A stretch of 41,273 nt of DNA from Anaerolineae bacterium. GTDB taxonomy: Bacteria; Chloroflexota; Anaerolineae; Aggregatilineales; Phototrophicaceae. Positions 8,481 through 15,819 of the stretch are shown one piece after another. The stretch's first letter is position 1; each line of letters opens with the position of its first letter. The translations under genes were made by a program, and so were the position numbers. Below the pieces are notes generated by a model. That model did no database searches, was not told the origin of the DNA, and saw only the letters and a program-made list of their open reading frames with translations. Where the stretch lies: assembly GCA_022826865.1 (NCBI GenBank), contig JAJDUC010000024.1, positions 1 through 41,273 of the forward strand, given 5' to 3'.

Positions 8481-8790
8481 GTTCGTGGCCTCCGACTTAA
8501 TTTATGTCAATCAAATGAAGTGATGGCGTTGAAAAATCGGCATGCGTCAAAGTTTACTTATTCGCAGAAGCTTAACAGAAGAATTGTCGAGTTAGTTCTT
8601 GCATAAAAGGCGTGATTCTCATTTTTCGAAATCTGTAGGGGCGAGCCTTGGCTCGCCCGTAACATCACCATTTTACGTTCGGGCGACTGATTCGGGCGAC
8701 ACACCGTGTCGCCCCTACCGATTCCGAAAATGAGAGTACTGTTGTTTTGCTGGACAAACTTGATTCTACTGAATTTCTAGTAGCTCTACC
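8481..8790. other. 310-bp intergenic stretch between murJ and the SDR gene
   Basis: No credible gene was seen. The upstream 110 bases next to the SDR gene are AT-richer and should hold its promoter, but I could not choose a clear -35/-10 pair. The remainder is mostly the two-armed hairpin repeat annotated separately. Because murJ points toward this region, the repeat could also end murJ transcription. Confidence 0.5.
8617..8735. repeat. MITE-like two-hairpin repeat, best full copy
   Basis: Near-identical inverted ends begin TCTCATTTT and run through a CG.AATC stretch into GTAGGGGCGA (8635-8644), mirrored by TCGCCCCTAC (8709-8718) and an ATGAGA end. The arms match over about 27 bases with one gap and two mismatches. 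Inside are two hairpins: GGGCGAGC with GCTCGCCC, and GGGCGACAC with GTGTCGCCC. There is no reading frame inside. Long inverted ends around a short non-coding core look like a miniature inverted-repeat element. Confidence 0.75.
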
Positions 8791-10425
8791 TTAACCCTCG
8801 CTACGCCTGAGACGTCTGAAAAGCGGTCGAAGCAAGGGGCGCGTTTCGCCGATGTCGAAGAGGTATCCGCCGCCGAAGAAGAACAGCGCCGCCAGCGCGC
8901 AGCCGATCACAGCCAGCGGCAAGCCGCCCGCGGGCATGGCCCCGGCCAGGAGCAAGAGACCGACGCCCATCAGAAGCGACCAGAGCAGGCTGCCGCCGGC
9001 GCTGGACAGCGCTTTGCGGTCCAGGATGCCAGGTCTGGCGCCGAATATGGACAAGCGCCGCCGGATTATCCACCAGAGCAGCAGCGCCTCGCCGATGGTG
9101 GTAATGGCGTTTGCCAGCGCCAGGCCGGCGAATGCGCCGCGCGCCAGGCTGGCGGGATCGCCTATGAATTGAATGAAAATCAGATTGAGCGCGATATTGC
9201 TGACCATGGCGCCGATACCGGCGATGACGGGCGTCTTGGTATCTTCCAGGGCGTAGAAGGCGCGCGACAGCACTTCCAGAAGGGCGAAACCGGCCAAGCC
9301 AATGGCGTAAAAGCCGAGCGCCCAGGCGACCGCTTGTGTGCTTTCGGCGTTCCATTGGCCGCGCTGCAGAATACTGACCAGGGGCTCGCCCAGGACGATC
9401 AACAAGGCTGAGGCGGGGAAGGAAAGATACAGCACATTGCGCATCGCATGAGAAAGCCGGTCCTTGAAGCCGTCGTAGTCGCCATCGGCGCGCAAAGACG
9501 CCAGCGTGGGAAAGACGGCTGAGGCCATGCTCTGCCCGATCACGCCGAGGACGAAAAAAGAAAGCATGAAGGCATAACGGATCGCTACCACGCTGCCATC
9601 GACCATCGTATTGGCCAGGATGATGTTGACGTGGAAGTTGATTTGCACAACCGCCAAACCCAGGACGCGCGGACCCATCAGGCGCAGGACGTCGGCGACG
9701 CCGGGGACGCGCAGCGACAGAAGCGGTCGCAGACGCGCGCCCAGCTTGAACAAGCCGGGGAGTTGAACCAGAAGGTGCAGAACGGCGCTGAGCACGGCGC
9801 CGTATGCCAGACCGACGACATTGAGTTCGCCCACCTGGCCGACATTGGGATGCGCCGGCAGTATGGGCGCAATGAAAAGCGCGCCGATGATGATGCCGAT
9901 GTTGTTCATGCTGACGGCGACCGCGGGCAGCCAAAAGGCGGCGTGCGATTGCAGGATGGCCATAATCAGGCCGCTGATGCTGAATATAACCGGCGTCACC
10001 ATCATCAGGCGCACCATTTCCGCCACCAGCTGCTGCTGTTCGGCTGGGCGATTGCTGAATAGAAGCTGGCTCGCCAAGAACGGAGCGAGCAGATAGATGA
10101 CGATGCCGAGCAGCGCGGCCGCAGCGGCGGAAAGGGACATGACCGCGCTGGCGAGACGCCAGGCTTGGGACGCGTCCCGCTGGCGCCAGGTGGCGTAAAT
10201 GGGGATGAAAGAAGAGCCGAGGGCGCCGCCGGCGACCAGGACAAAGACGGTCTCGGGCAATTGCTGGGCGGCAGCGAAGGTATCGAGGGCGGCGCCGGCG
10301 CCAAACTGCGCGCCGACGATAGCGATGCGCAGCAAGCCGAGCAGGCCGCTGGCGACGAAGCCGACGAGCACAATCAACGATTTCTCGATGATCTGTCGAT
10401 TGTCCAGCGCCCGGTTTTCGCTCAT
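8791..10425 (-). CDS. murJ: MurJ/MviN-family lipid II flippase
   Basis: A 544-residue polytopic membrane protein with the MviN/MurJ pattern throughout. It opens with a helix containing GLLRIAIVGAQFGAG, then FAAAQQLPETVFVLVAGGALGSSFIPIY, which is typical of the family's first helices. The body fits about 14 membrane segments, with conserved pieces such as VIRYAFMLSFFVLGVIGQSMASAVFPTLA and LSRAFYALEDTKTPV. The family flips lipid II across the cytoplasmic membrane for peptidoglycan synthesis. ATG 10425 has only a weak ribosome site. It is divergent from rplI with about 135 bases between the starts. Confidence 0.95.
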   Translation of the reverse strand: MSENRALDNRQIIEKSLIVLVGFVASGLLGLLRIAIVGAQFGAGAALDTFAAAQQLPETVFVLVAGGALGSSFIPIYATWRQRDASQAWRLASAVMSLSAAAAALLGIVIYLLAPFLASQLLFSNRPAEQQQLVAEMVRLMMVTPVIFSISGLIMAILQSHAAFWLPAVAVSMNNIGIIIGALFIAPILPAHPNVGQVGELNVVGLAYGAVLSAVLHLLVQLPGLFKLGARLRPLLSLRVPGVADVLRLMGPRVLGLAVVQINFHVNIILANTMVDGSVVAIRYAFMLSFFVLGVIGQSMASAVFPTLASLRADGDYDGFKDRLSHAMRNVLYLSFPASALLIVLGEPLVSILQRGQWNAESTQAVAWALGFYAIGLAGFALLEVLSRAFYALEDTKTPVIAGIGAMVSNIALNLIFIQFIGDPASLARGAFAGLALANAITTIGEALLLWWIIRRRLSIFGARPGILDRKALSSAGGSLLWSLLMGVGLLLLAGAMPAGGLPLAVIGCALAALFFFGGGYLFDIGETRPLLRPLFRRLRRSEG

Positions 10426-10467
10426 CAGCCAACACCATTCACCCTATTGCCCAGGCCGGATTAGCAC

Positions 10468-10496
10468 TTGGCATGGCGGCGACATTGCTATAATAT
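10468..10496 (+). promoter_or_regulatory. Sigma70-type promoter for rplI
   Basis: TTGGCA (10468-10473) and a perfect TATAAT (10489-10494) are 15 bases apart, slightly short. Using the overlapping TAATAT (10491-10496) gives 17. Transcription would start near 10502 and leave a leader of about 60 bases before rplI. Confidence 0.6.
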
Positions 10497-10562
10497 ACCA
10501 GTTTCGCATTGGGAAGACGCTCTGTGCCGGGCGGACGCAGCCGCCGGTGTGAGGAAGAGAAG

Positions 10563-11198
10563 ATGCAAGTTATTCTGCTGCAGGATTTGTACAAGCACGG
10601 TGTCGCGGGCGAAGTGGTCAGGGTGGCCGATGGCTTCGCGCGCAATTTCCTGATTCCGCGCAAGATGGCGGTGCAAGCGACGCCGTCCGCCTTGCGCCAA
10701 ACGGAGGCGGTGCGCAAAAATGTTGAGGCGCGCAAGGCCCAGTATAACAATATGCTAAACGATTTGGCGCGGCAGGTTGATGGCAAAGAGTTGATCTTCG
10801 GGCGCCGGGCGGCATCAACGGGCAAACTCTTCGGCTCGGTGACGACGCAGGAAATCGCGGATGAACTGGATCGCGTGACCGGCGTCGATATCAATCGGAG
10901 GCGCATCAGTCAGCAGTCCTTGCGCGAGGTTGGGACGCATCAAGTGCCGATCCGGCTGGGCACGGAAATTGCGCCGTCCTTAACCATCTCGATTGTGCCG
11001 GAGGATGAATTAACTGAATTCCTGGCGGCGCGGGAACGCGGCGAGAAGGTGAGCGCGGAAGACATCATGATGGAGGGCTTCCGGTATGCGACTTCGGCCG
11101 AGGACGAGACGGGCGCGGCCGAAGATGGAGACAGCGATGCTTCAGTCGCCGAGGTCGAGCCGCAAGAAGAACTGGAACCTCAAGCAGAAACAGAATAA
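10563..11198 (+). CDS. rplI: 50S ribosomal protein L9 with acidic C-terminal extension
   Basis: A 211-residue protein from ATG 10563, which has GAGGAAGAG just upstream; the frame stays open further upstream without support. Residues 1-40 carry the L9 signature region (HGVAGEVVRVADGFARNFLIPRKMA). A long connecting helix and the C-terminal L9 domain (TGKLFGSVTTQEIADEL) follow. Canonical L9 has about 150 residues. Here ~60 extra residues form an acidic Glu/Asp/Ala tail without recognisable fold. L9 binds 23S rRNA at the L1-stalk side. The gene has its own promoter and terminator, so it is probably monocistronic. Confidence 0.95.
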   Translation: MQVILLQDLYKHGVAGEVVRVADGFARNFLIPRKMAVQATPSALRQTEAVRKNVEARKAQYNNMLNDLARQVDGKELIFGRRAASTGKLFGSVTTQEIADELDRVTGVDINRRRISQQSLREVGTHQVPIRLGTEIAPSLTISIVPEDELTEFLAARERGEKVSAEDIMMEGFRYATSAEDETGAAEDGDSDASVAEVEPQEELEPQAETE

Positions 11199-11247
11199 TC
11201 ATTAACGCGATAATTGGCCGGCATCTATAGGGCGGCATCAATTGCAT

Positions 11248-11292
11248 AACCCCGTTCGACACAGGTTATACTGGACGAACGGGGTTATTTTA
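11248..11292 (+). terminator. Rho-independent terminator after rplI
   Basis: AACCCCGTTCG (11248-11258) pairs perfectly with CGAACGGGGTT (11276-11286) and is followed by ATTTTATT. The 17-base loop contains TATACT (11267-11272), a possible -10 for the next gene, with TTGCAT (11242-11247) 19 bases before it. Confidence 0.8.
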
Positions 11293-11312
11293 TTGAAAGT
11301 CTTCAACCAGGG

Positions 11313-12413
11313 ATGGATGCCTACTCACTCGGACAATACCTGCGGGAGGCGCGCGAAGAGCTTGAGATCGAGATCGGCGACGCCGTCGCCAAGCTGCGCA
11401 TCCGTCAACCCATCCTGGAAGCATTTGAGGCGGGCGCCTTCGAGATTCGCGGGGTGCCGGAAATCCAGGTCCGCGGGCTGCTGCGGATATACGCGCGCTT
11501 CCTCGACCTGGACGAAGAAAGCGCGCTGCTGCTCTATGACCAGATGCGAATCACCCAAGAGAAGGGACGGCGCACGCGGCGCGGACGCGGGCGGCAAGAG
11601 GAAGCGGTCGAGGCGGATGTGCTCGGCAAGTCCCAGCCCTTGCAAGAGATCCAGGTGGTGGAGCGGCGCGCCGCCGGTTGTCGTGGACTTCTGCGTTTCT
11701 TCCTGCTCCTGCTTTTCTCGGCGGCGGCGATCGCCGTCATCGCTTTTGTGACGCTGGAGCTGGTTGAACTGCCGCTTGGCGGCGAAGCGCCGCCTTCGCC
11801 GGAAATTATCGCCGGCGCGGCGACGGATACGCCCGCTGCAACGGCGGTCCCCACAGACACCATTATCGCGCCGACGCCATCCAATCGCAGGCAATACAAC
11901 GGCAGCGGCATCCTGGTCAGTTTGTTGGTCACACAACGGAGTTGGGTCAGCCTGGTTGTCGATGGCGTAGAGCAATTCTCTGGCATCGCGGCGCCGGATA
12001 CGCTGCTGGAGTACAGCGGGGCGGATGAGATCAACCTGGCGGCGAGCAATGCGCTGGCTTTGGATGTGATTTGGAATGGTCAGCAGCAGGGGCAGATCGG
12101 CGGGCGCGGGCAGCGGGCGGACATCCGCTTTACAGTTGAGGAAGCGGTCGTGATTTTGGGGCCGGCCGGGGCGCCGTCGCCGATGAGCGCGACGGCGGAA
12201 CCGGCAGCCGCAGAGGCGACCATCGCCGCGCCAAGCCCAACAACGGGACCCAGCGCGACGCCGACGGATACCTTGGCGCCAAGCGCGACTTTCACGCAGG
12301 CGCCGACTGACAGTCCTCTGCCGAGCGATACGCCGACGGCGGGGCAGCCGACCGCGATTCTGCCACCGCGGGTGACGCAAGAGGGTTTGCCGCCAACCAA
12401 GGATGGGGCGTAA
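11313..12413 (+). CDS. RodZ-like protein: HTH domain, one membrane helix, DUF4115-like domain, Thr/Pro tail
   Basis: A 366-residue protein. Residues ~5-75 form a RodZ-type helix-turn-helix domain (SLGQYLREAREEL...IRQPILEAFEAGAFE...VRGLLRIYARFLDLD). A basic stretch (KGRRTRRGRGR) precedes one membrane helix at ~126-148. A Thr/Pro linker follows, then a beta domain at ~199-284 like DUF4115 (RSWVSLVVDGVEQFSG). About 80 residues of Ala/Thr/Pro/Ser repeats close the protein. RodZ links MreB to the cell-shape machinery. No mreB is nearby, so the role is inferred. The extra tail outside the membrane is unusual for RodZ. It begins just after the rplI terminator and is followed by rimO after 48 bases. 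Confidence 0.8.
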   Translation: MDAYSLGQYLREAREELEIEIGDAVAKLRIRQPILEAFEAGAFEIRGVPEIQVRGLLRIYARFLDLDEESALLLYDQMRITQEKGRRTRRGRGRQEEAVEADVLGKSQPLQEIQVVERRAAGCRGLLRFFLLLLFSAAAIAVIAFVTLELVELPLGGEAPPSPEIIAGAATDTPAATAVPTDTIIAPTPSNRRQYNGSGILVSLLVTQRSWVSLVVDGVEQFSGIAAPDTLLEYSGADEINLAASNALALDVIWNGQQQGQIGGRGQRADIRFTVEEAVVILGPAGAPSPMSATAEPAAAEATIAAPSPTTGPSATPTDTLAPSATFTQAPTDSPLPSDTPTAGQPTAILPPRVTQEGLPPTKDGA

Positions 12414-12461
12414 TGGGCGAAATTCCAAGAATTGACAAGGAATCGCAAGGGAGACGCCACC

Positions 12462-13898
12462 GTGCGAACACACACTGACAAATACTACCTGCTCAGCCTG
12501 GGCTGCTCAAAGAACATGGTTGACAGCGAGAGCATGGCGCAGGTCCTCGGCCAGGAAGGCATGAGCGGCGTCGGCGATCCGGAAGCGGCGGAGGTGCTGA
12601 TCGTCAATACCTGCGGCTTCATCAACAGCGCCAAGCAGGAGTCGATTGAAGCGCTGCGCGAATTGATCGAAATCAAGCGGCCGGATCAGATGGTGATCGC
12701 GGCCGGCTGCCTGTCGCAGCGCTATGGCGAGGCGCTGGCGCAAGAGGCGCCCGGCCTGGACGGAGTCATCGGCACGCGGCGCTGGATGGACATCTTCAAT
12801 TTGATCAGCCGTCTGCGCCAGCGCAAGCGCCCTGAGCCGCTTTATCATCTGCCGAGCGAGGCGCGTGTCGTCGGGCGCGACGAAGGGTCAGTGCTGCGCG
12901 CGAGCCTGCAGGGCGCCTCGGCCTATCTGAAGATCGCCGATGGCTGCCGGCGGCCCTGCGCTTTTTGCGCCATCCCGCGGATCAAAGGGACGGCGGTCAG
13001 CCGGCCGATGGCGTCCATCGTGGCCGAGGCGTCTCGCTTGGGCGAGATGGGCGTCAAGGAGATCATGCTGATCGCGCAGGACAGCACGGATTATGGTTAT
13101 GACCTGGGCATGAAGGACGGCTTGGCGCAGTTGTTGGACGCCATCTGCGGGGCGGCGCCGGAGATTCCCTGGCTGCGCATCATGTACGCCTATCCAGGTT
13201 ACGTGACGCCCCGGCTGATGGAGACGATGGCGCGGCATCAGCAGGTCCTGCCCTATCTCGATATGCCGCTGCAGCATGGCCACCGCGAGACGCTCAAGCG
13301 CATGAAGCGGCCGGCAAGGGTCGAGTGGGTTTACGAGACGATCGGCAGATTGCGCGAGCTAATGCCGAATTTAGCCCTGCGCAGCACCTTCATTGTCGGT
13401 TATCCGGGCGAAACGGAAGAAGAATTTGCGGCGCTGCTGAAGCTGGTTACTGATCTGGAATTTGACCGCCTCGGCGCCTTTCAATACAGTTATGAATTGG
13501 GAACGCCCAGCGCTGCCTTGCCCGGCCAAGTCGATGACGCGATCAAGCAATCGCGTTATGAACGGCTGATGGAGTTGCAGAGCGCGATTAGCTTGCGGAA
13601 GAATCAGGCCTTGGTGGGACGGACGCTGGATATTCTGGTCGAGGGGCATGGCGCGGGCGAGGACGAGAGCGGCGCGGCCACGGGCGATACCATAAGCCTG
13701 GGCCGCAGCTATCGCGATGCGCCCGAGATTGATGGCTATGTGCTGGTCGAAGGCGAGCTTCCAGTCGGTAAAATCGTACCGGTCCGGGTGACGGGAGCGA
13801 CGACCTATGATTTGATAGCGACGGTCGATACCGCAGCGCCGACGGTGATAAGGCCGGGACAGGTCTATAGCGAGGGGATGCTGCAAGTCGAGGATTAG
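12462..13898 (+). CDS. rimO: Ribosomal protein S12 methylthiotransferase RimO
   Basis: A 478-residue protein from GTG 12462, chosen because AGGGAG lies 8 bases upstream and the family begins at YLLSLGCSKN; a TTG at 12432 is possible. The N-terminal domain has three cluster cysteines in SLGCSKN, VNTCGFI and AAGCLSQ. The radical-SAM motif is CRRPCAFC (CxxxCxxC). The core contains YLDMPLQHGH and RSTFIVGYPGETEEEF, and a TRAM RNA-binding domain closes the protein. RimO adds a methylthio group to an Asp of ribosomal protein S12. The wording LLSLGCSKNMVDSE and the IPWLRIMYAYP stretch favour RimO over MiaB. Confidence 0.95.
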   Translation: MRTHTDKYYLLSLGCSKNMVDSESMAQVLGQEGMSGVGDPEAAEVLIVNTCGFINSAKQESIEALRELIEIKRPDQMVIAAGCLSQRYGEALAQEAPGLDGVIGTRRWMDIFNLISRLRQRKRPEPLYHLPSEARVVGRDEGSVLRASLQGASAYLKIADGCRRPCAFCAIPRIKGTAVSRPMASIVAEASRLGEMGVKEIMLIAQDSTDYGYDLGMKDGLAQLLDAICGAAPEIPWLRIMYAYPGYVTPRLMETMARHQQVLPYLDMPLQHGHRETLKRMKRPARVEWVYETIGRLRELMPNLALRSTFIVGYPGETEEEFAALLKLVTDLEFDRLGAFQYSYELGTPSAALPGQVDDAIKQSRYERLMELQSAISLRKNQALVGRTLDILVEGHGAGEDESGAATGDTISLGRSYRDAPEIDGYVLVEGELPVGKIVPVRVTGATTYDLIATVDTAAPTVIRPGQVYSEGMLQVED

Positions 13899-13914
13899 TT
13901 TGCGGCTGCTAGCG

Positions 13915-14075
13915 GAGGTCCACCCCCTCAATCCCCCCATAGCAATGGGGAAGCCAGTCGCAGCTTCAATCAACTTGGGTATCGTGCTGATTCTATTGAA
14001 CCAGATGGCTGCGCCAAGCATACAGCATTAAGATAGCGCGAAGTTAGCTCCCCTTCACCGGCGTAAGGATGGGGA
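13915..14075. repeat. Degenerate C-rich/G-rich hairpin block (second repeat family)
   Basis: Between rimO and the convergent O-methyltransferase gene there is CCACCCCCTCAATCC followed by a CCCCAT/ATGGGG hairpin (13935-13940, 13945-13950). Farther on CTCCCCTT (about 14050) is mirrored by AAGGATGGGG (about 14066). The order resembles 4505-4550: a C-rich run, a short loop, a G-rich run, then a GCTTC-like end. No gene is seen in 13899-14185. Confidence 0.45.
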
Positions 14076-14185
14076 ATGCACTGCCTGCTGGCGACGGCGT
14101 GGGCTAGGGCCATGAAATCCCCTCAGCAGGACCTGGACCAAACAAGCCTTACGACCAGCCATTCACGCGGCAGCGCTGAAGCAAA

Positions 14186-14830
14186 TTATTCGGTCTTGAT
14201 TCCGAGCGCGATGCCGTCTCCGATCTCGATGATGCTGCATTCGAATTGCGGATGCTTGGCGAGCATGCGATTGAAGTTGACCAGCCCGTGGTCGTCCTCG
14301 GATTGCGGATTGAGGATATGGCCTTGCCAGAAGGCGTTATCGGCCAGGACCGCCCCGCCAAGCCGCAGGTTCTCCGCCGCCCATGCCAGATAATTGGGAT
14401 AGCTGACTTTGTCCGCGTCAATGAACATGAGGTCCCAGGGCGCGTCCGCTTCCAGTTGCGGCAGCATCTGAACGCCGGCGCCCTGCAGCACGGTGACCTT
14501 ATGCGATAGGCCGGCGCGCTCAAAGTGCGCGCGCGCGAGTTCGGCATGGACGCTGCTGACTTCAATCGTGACCAATTTGCCATGAGCCGGCAAGGCGCGG
14601 GCGATCCAGATGCCGCTATAGCCGGCCAGCGTGCCCACTTCAATCACCCGTTCGGCGGCGGACAGCCGCACCAGCAGTTGAATCAAGCGCGCTTCGTTGG
14701 CTTCCAGGTTTATCAGCGGCAAACCATGGGCGGCCGTCTGCTGCCGTACATATTTCAGGACTTCATCCTCTTGCGCGAAGAGCTGATTGACGTATTGACT
14801 GAGGCGTCGCGCCAAGTCCTCGCTCATCAT
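14186..14830 (-). CDS. O-methyltransferase (class I SAM-dependent, COMT/CCoAOMT-like)
   Basis: A 214-residue protein with the pattern of the small bacterial catechol/caffeoyl-CoA O-methyltransferase group. SAM site: RVIEVGTLAGYSGIWIARAL at ~60-79. The acidic residue after strand two lies in LVTIEVSS. The metal-binding region is LMFIDADKVSYPNYL, followed by GGAVLADNAFWQG, the usual second metal-ligand segment (normally DN). The methyl acceptor is unknown. ATG 14830 overlaps the rnz stop by 4 bases and has GGAGGGG upstream. It is the last gene of the glycosyltransferase-rnz operon. Confidence 0.9.
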   Translation of the reverse strand: MMSEDLARRLSQYVNQLFAQEDEVLKYVRQQTAAHGLPLINLEANEARLIQLLVRLSAAERVIEVGTLAGYSGIWIARALPAHGKLVTIEVSSVHAELARAHFERAGLSHKVTVLQGAGVQMLPQLEADAPWDLMFIDADKVSYPNYLAWAAENLRLGGAVLADNAFWQGHILNPQSEDDHGLVNFNRMLAKHPQFECSIIEIGDGIALGIKTE

Positions 14831-15819
14831 TCTTCCCCTCCTTCGGGTGGATCATCATCCGCTTCTGTTTGCTGTCTCTGTTCGATTTTCCGCGGCCGCC
14901 GGTCACGAAAGATCGCGAAGTGATCGAGATCGCGCACAACATAGGAATCGGGAAAGTATTTGCGCGCCTCCCGGATGACTTCGAATTCGCGATAACGCCG
15001 CGATACATGCGTCAGAAAGAGGAACTTGACATTGGCTTCGCGCGCCAGTTCCGCGGCCTGGCGGGCGGTGATATGGCCCACCTCGCGGGCTATATCGGCG
15101 TGGGCGTCAAGATAAGTGGACTCGATGACAAGCGCGTCGGTATCGCGCAGGGCGTCGCCGATATCGTCTGTGCGGGCGAGGTCGCCGGTGATGGCCACCT
15201 TCATTCCCGGGATAACATCCCCAAGCACTTCATCCGGGCGCACCACACGGCCGCTTTCCAGGACGATGGACTCGCCGGCAACAAGACGGCTGCGCTCCGG
15301 TCCAGCCGGGACGCCGAGCGCCTCGGCAGCCTCGGCCAGGAAGGGACGGCGAGAATCTTCTTCGAAAATATAGCCGTAACATTCGCGGCCTCGATGGGAG
15401 ACGGGAAAGGCGCGAACGGCGAACTTCCGACCCTTGAAAAGTGTTTCGCCTGGCGTAACGCGGTGAAAGTAGATCGGGACGGGCGGCGTCTCGCGGCGGA
15501 AGATGACCTGATAGACCAAGGCCTGAACGCGTTGGATGGCGGGCAGACCGCCGTAAATGAAAATTTCATCCAAGGCTTCCCAGCGGCCGAAAGTGGATAG
15601 AAGCCCGCCCAAGCCGAGTATATGATCCAGATGGGCATGGGTCAGGAATATATGATTGAGGCGTTTGAAGCCGATCCCGCTGCGGAGGATTTGCCGTTGG
15701 CTGCCTTCGCCGCAATCCACCAGGAAGCGCTGTTCACCGGCCAGCACGGCGACGGCGGGCAAGCCGCGGTAAATGGACGGGGCCGATGCCGATGTGCCCA
15801 GGAACACCAACTCAAACAT
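14827..15819 (-). CDS. rnz: Ribonuclease Z
   Basis: A 330-residue metallo-beta-lactamase-fold protein. The start FELVFLGTSASAPS is typical of RNase Z. The metal motif is THAHLDH (His61, His63, Asp65, His66 from ATG 15819). Later ligands are seen in FPVSHRGRECYG, AITGDLARTD and LTHVSRRY. RNase Z cuts the 3' trailer from tRNA precursors. ATG 15819 overlaps the upstream stop by one base (TGATG); a TTG one codon earlier is also in frame. The C-terminal ~20 residues are charged and probably disordered. Confidence 0.92.
   Translation of the reverse strand: MFELVFLGTSASAPSIYRGLPAVAVLAGEQRFLVDCGEGSQRQILRSGIGFKRLNHIFLTHAHLDHILGLGGLLSTFGRWEALDEIFIYGGLPAIQRVQALVYQVIFRRETPPVPIYFHRVTPGETLFKGRKFAVRAFPVSHRGRECYGYIFEEDSRRPFLAEAAEALGVPAGPERSRLVAGESIVLESGRVVRPDEVLGDVIPGMKVAITGDLARTDDIGDALRDTDALVIESTYLDAHADIAREVGHITARQAAELAREANVKFLFLTHVSRRYREFEVIREARKYFPDSYVVRDLDHFAIFRDRRPRKIEQRQQTEADDDPPEGGEE

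Noticed and set aside
8801..10438. 545-codon minus-strand open frame overlapping murJ
   Set aside because: It is the murJ region read one frame off. The product is Arg/His/Ala-rich without motifs, whereas the MurJ frame shows family motifs throughout.
11242..11751. Plus-strand frame starting in the rplI terminator loop
   Set aside because: Overlaps the RodZ-like gene in another frame, has a Ser/Arg-rich product and no ribosome site.
14076..14393. 105-codon plus-strand frame after rimO
   Set aside because: Most of it is antisense to the O-methyltransferase gene, and the product has no family features.
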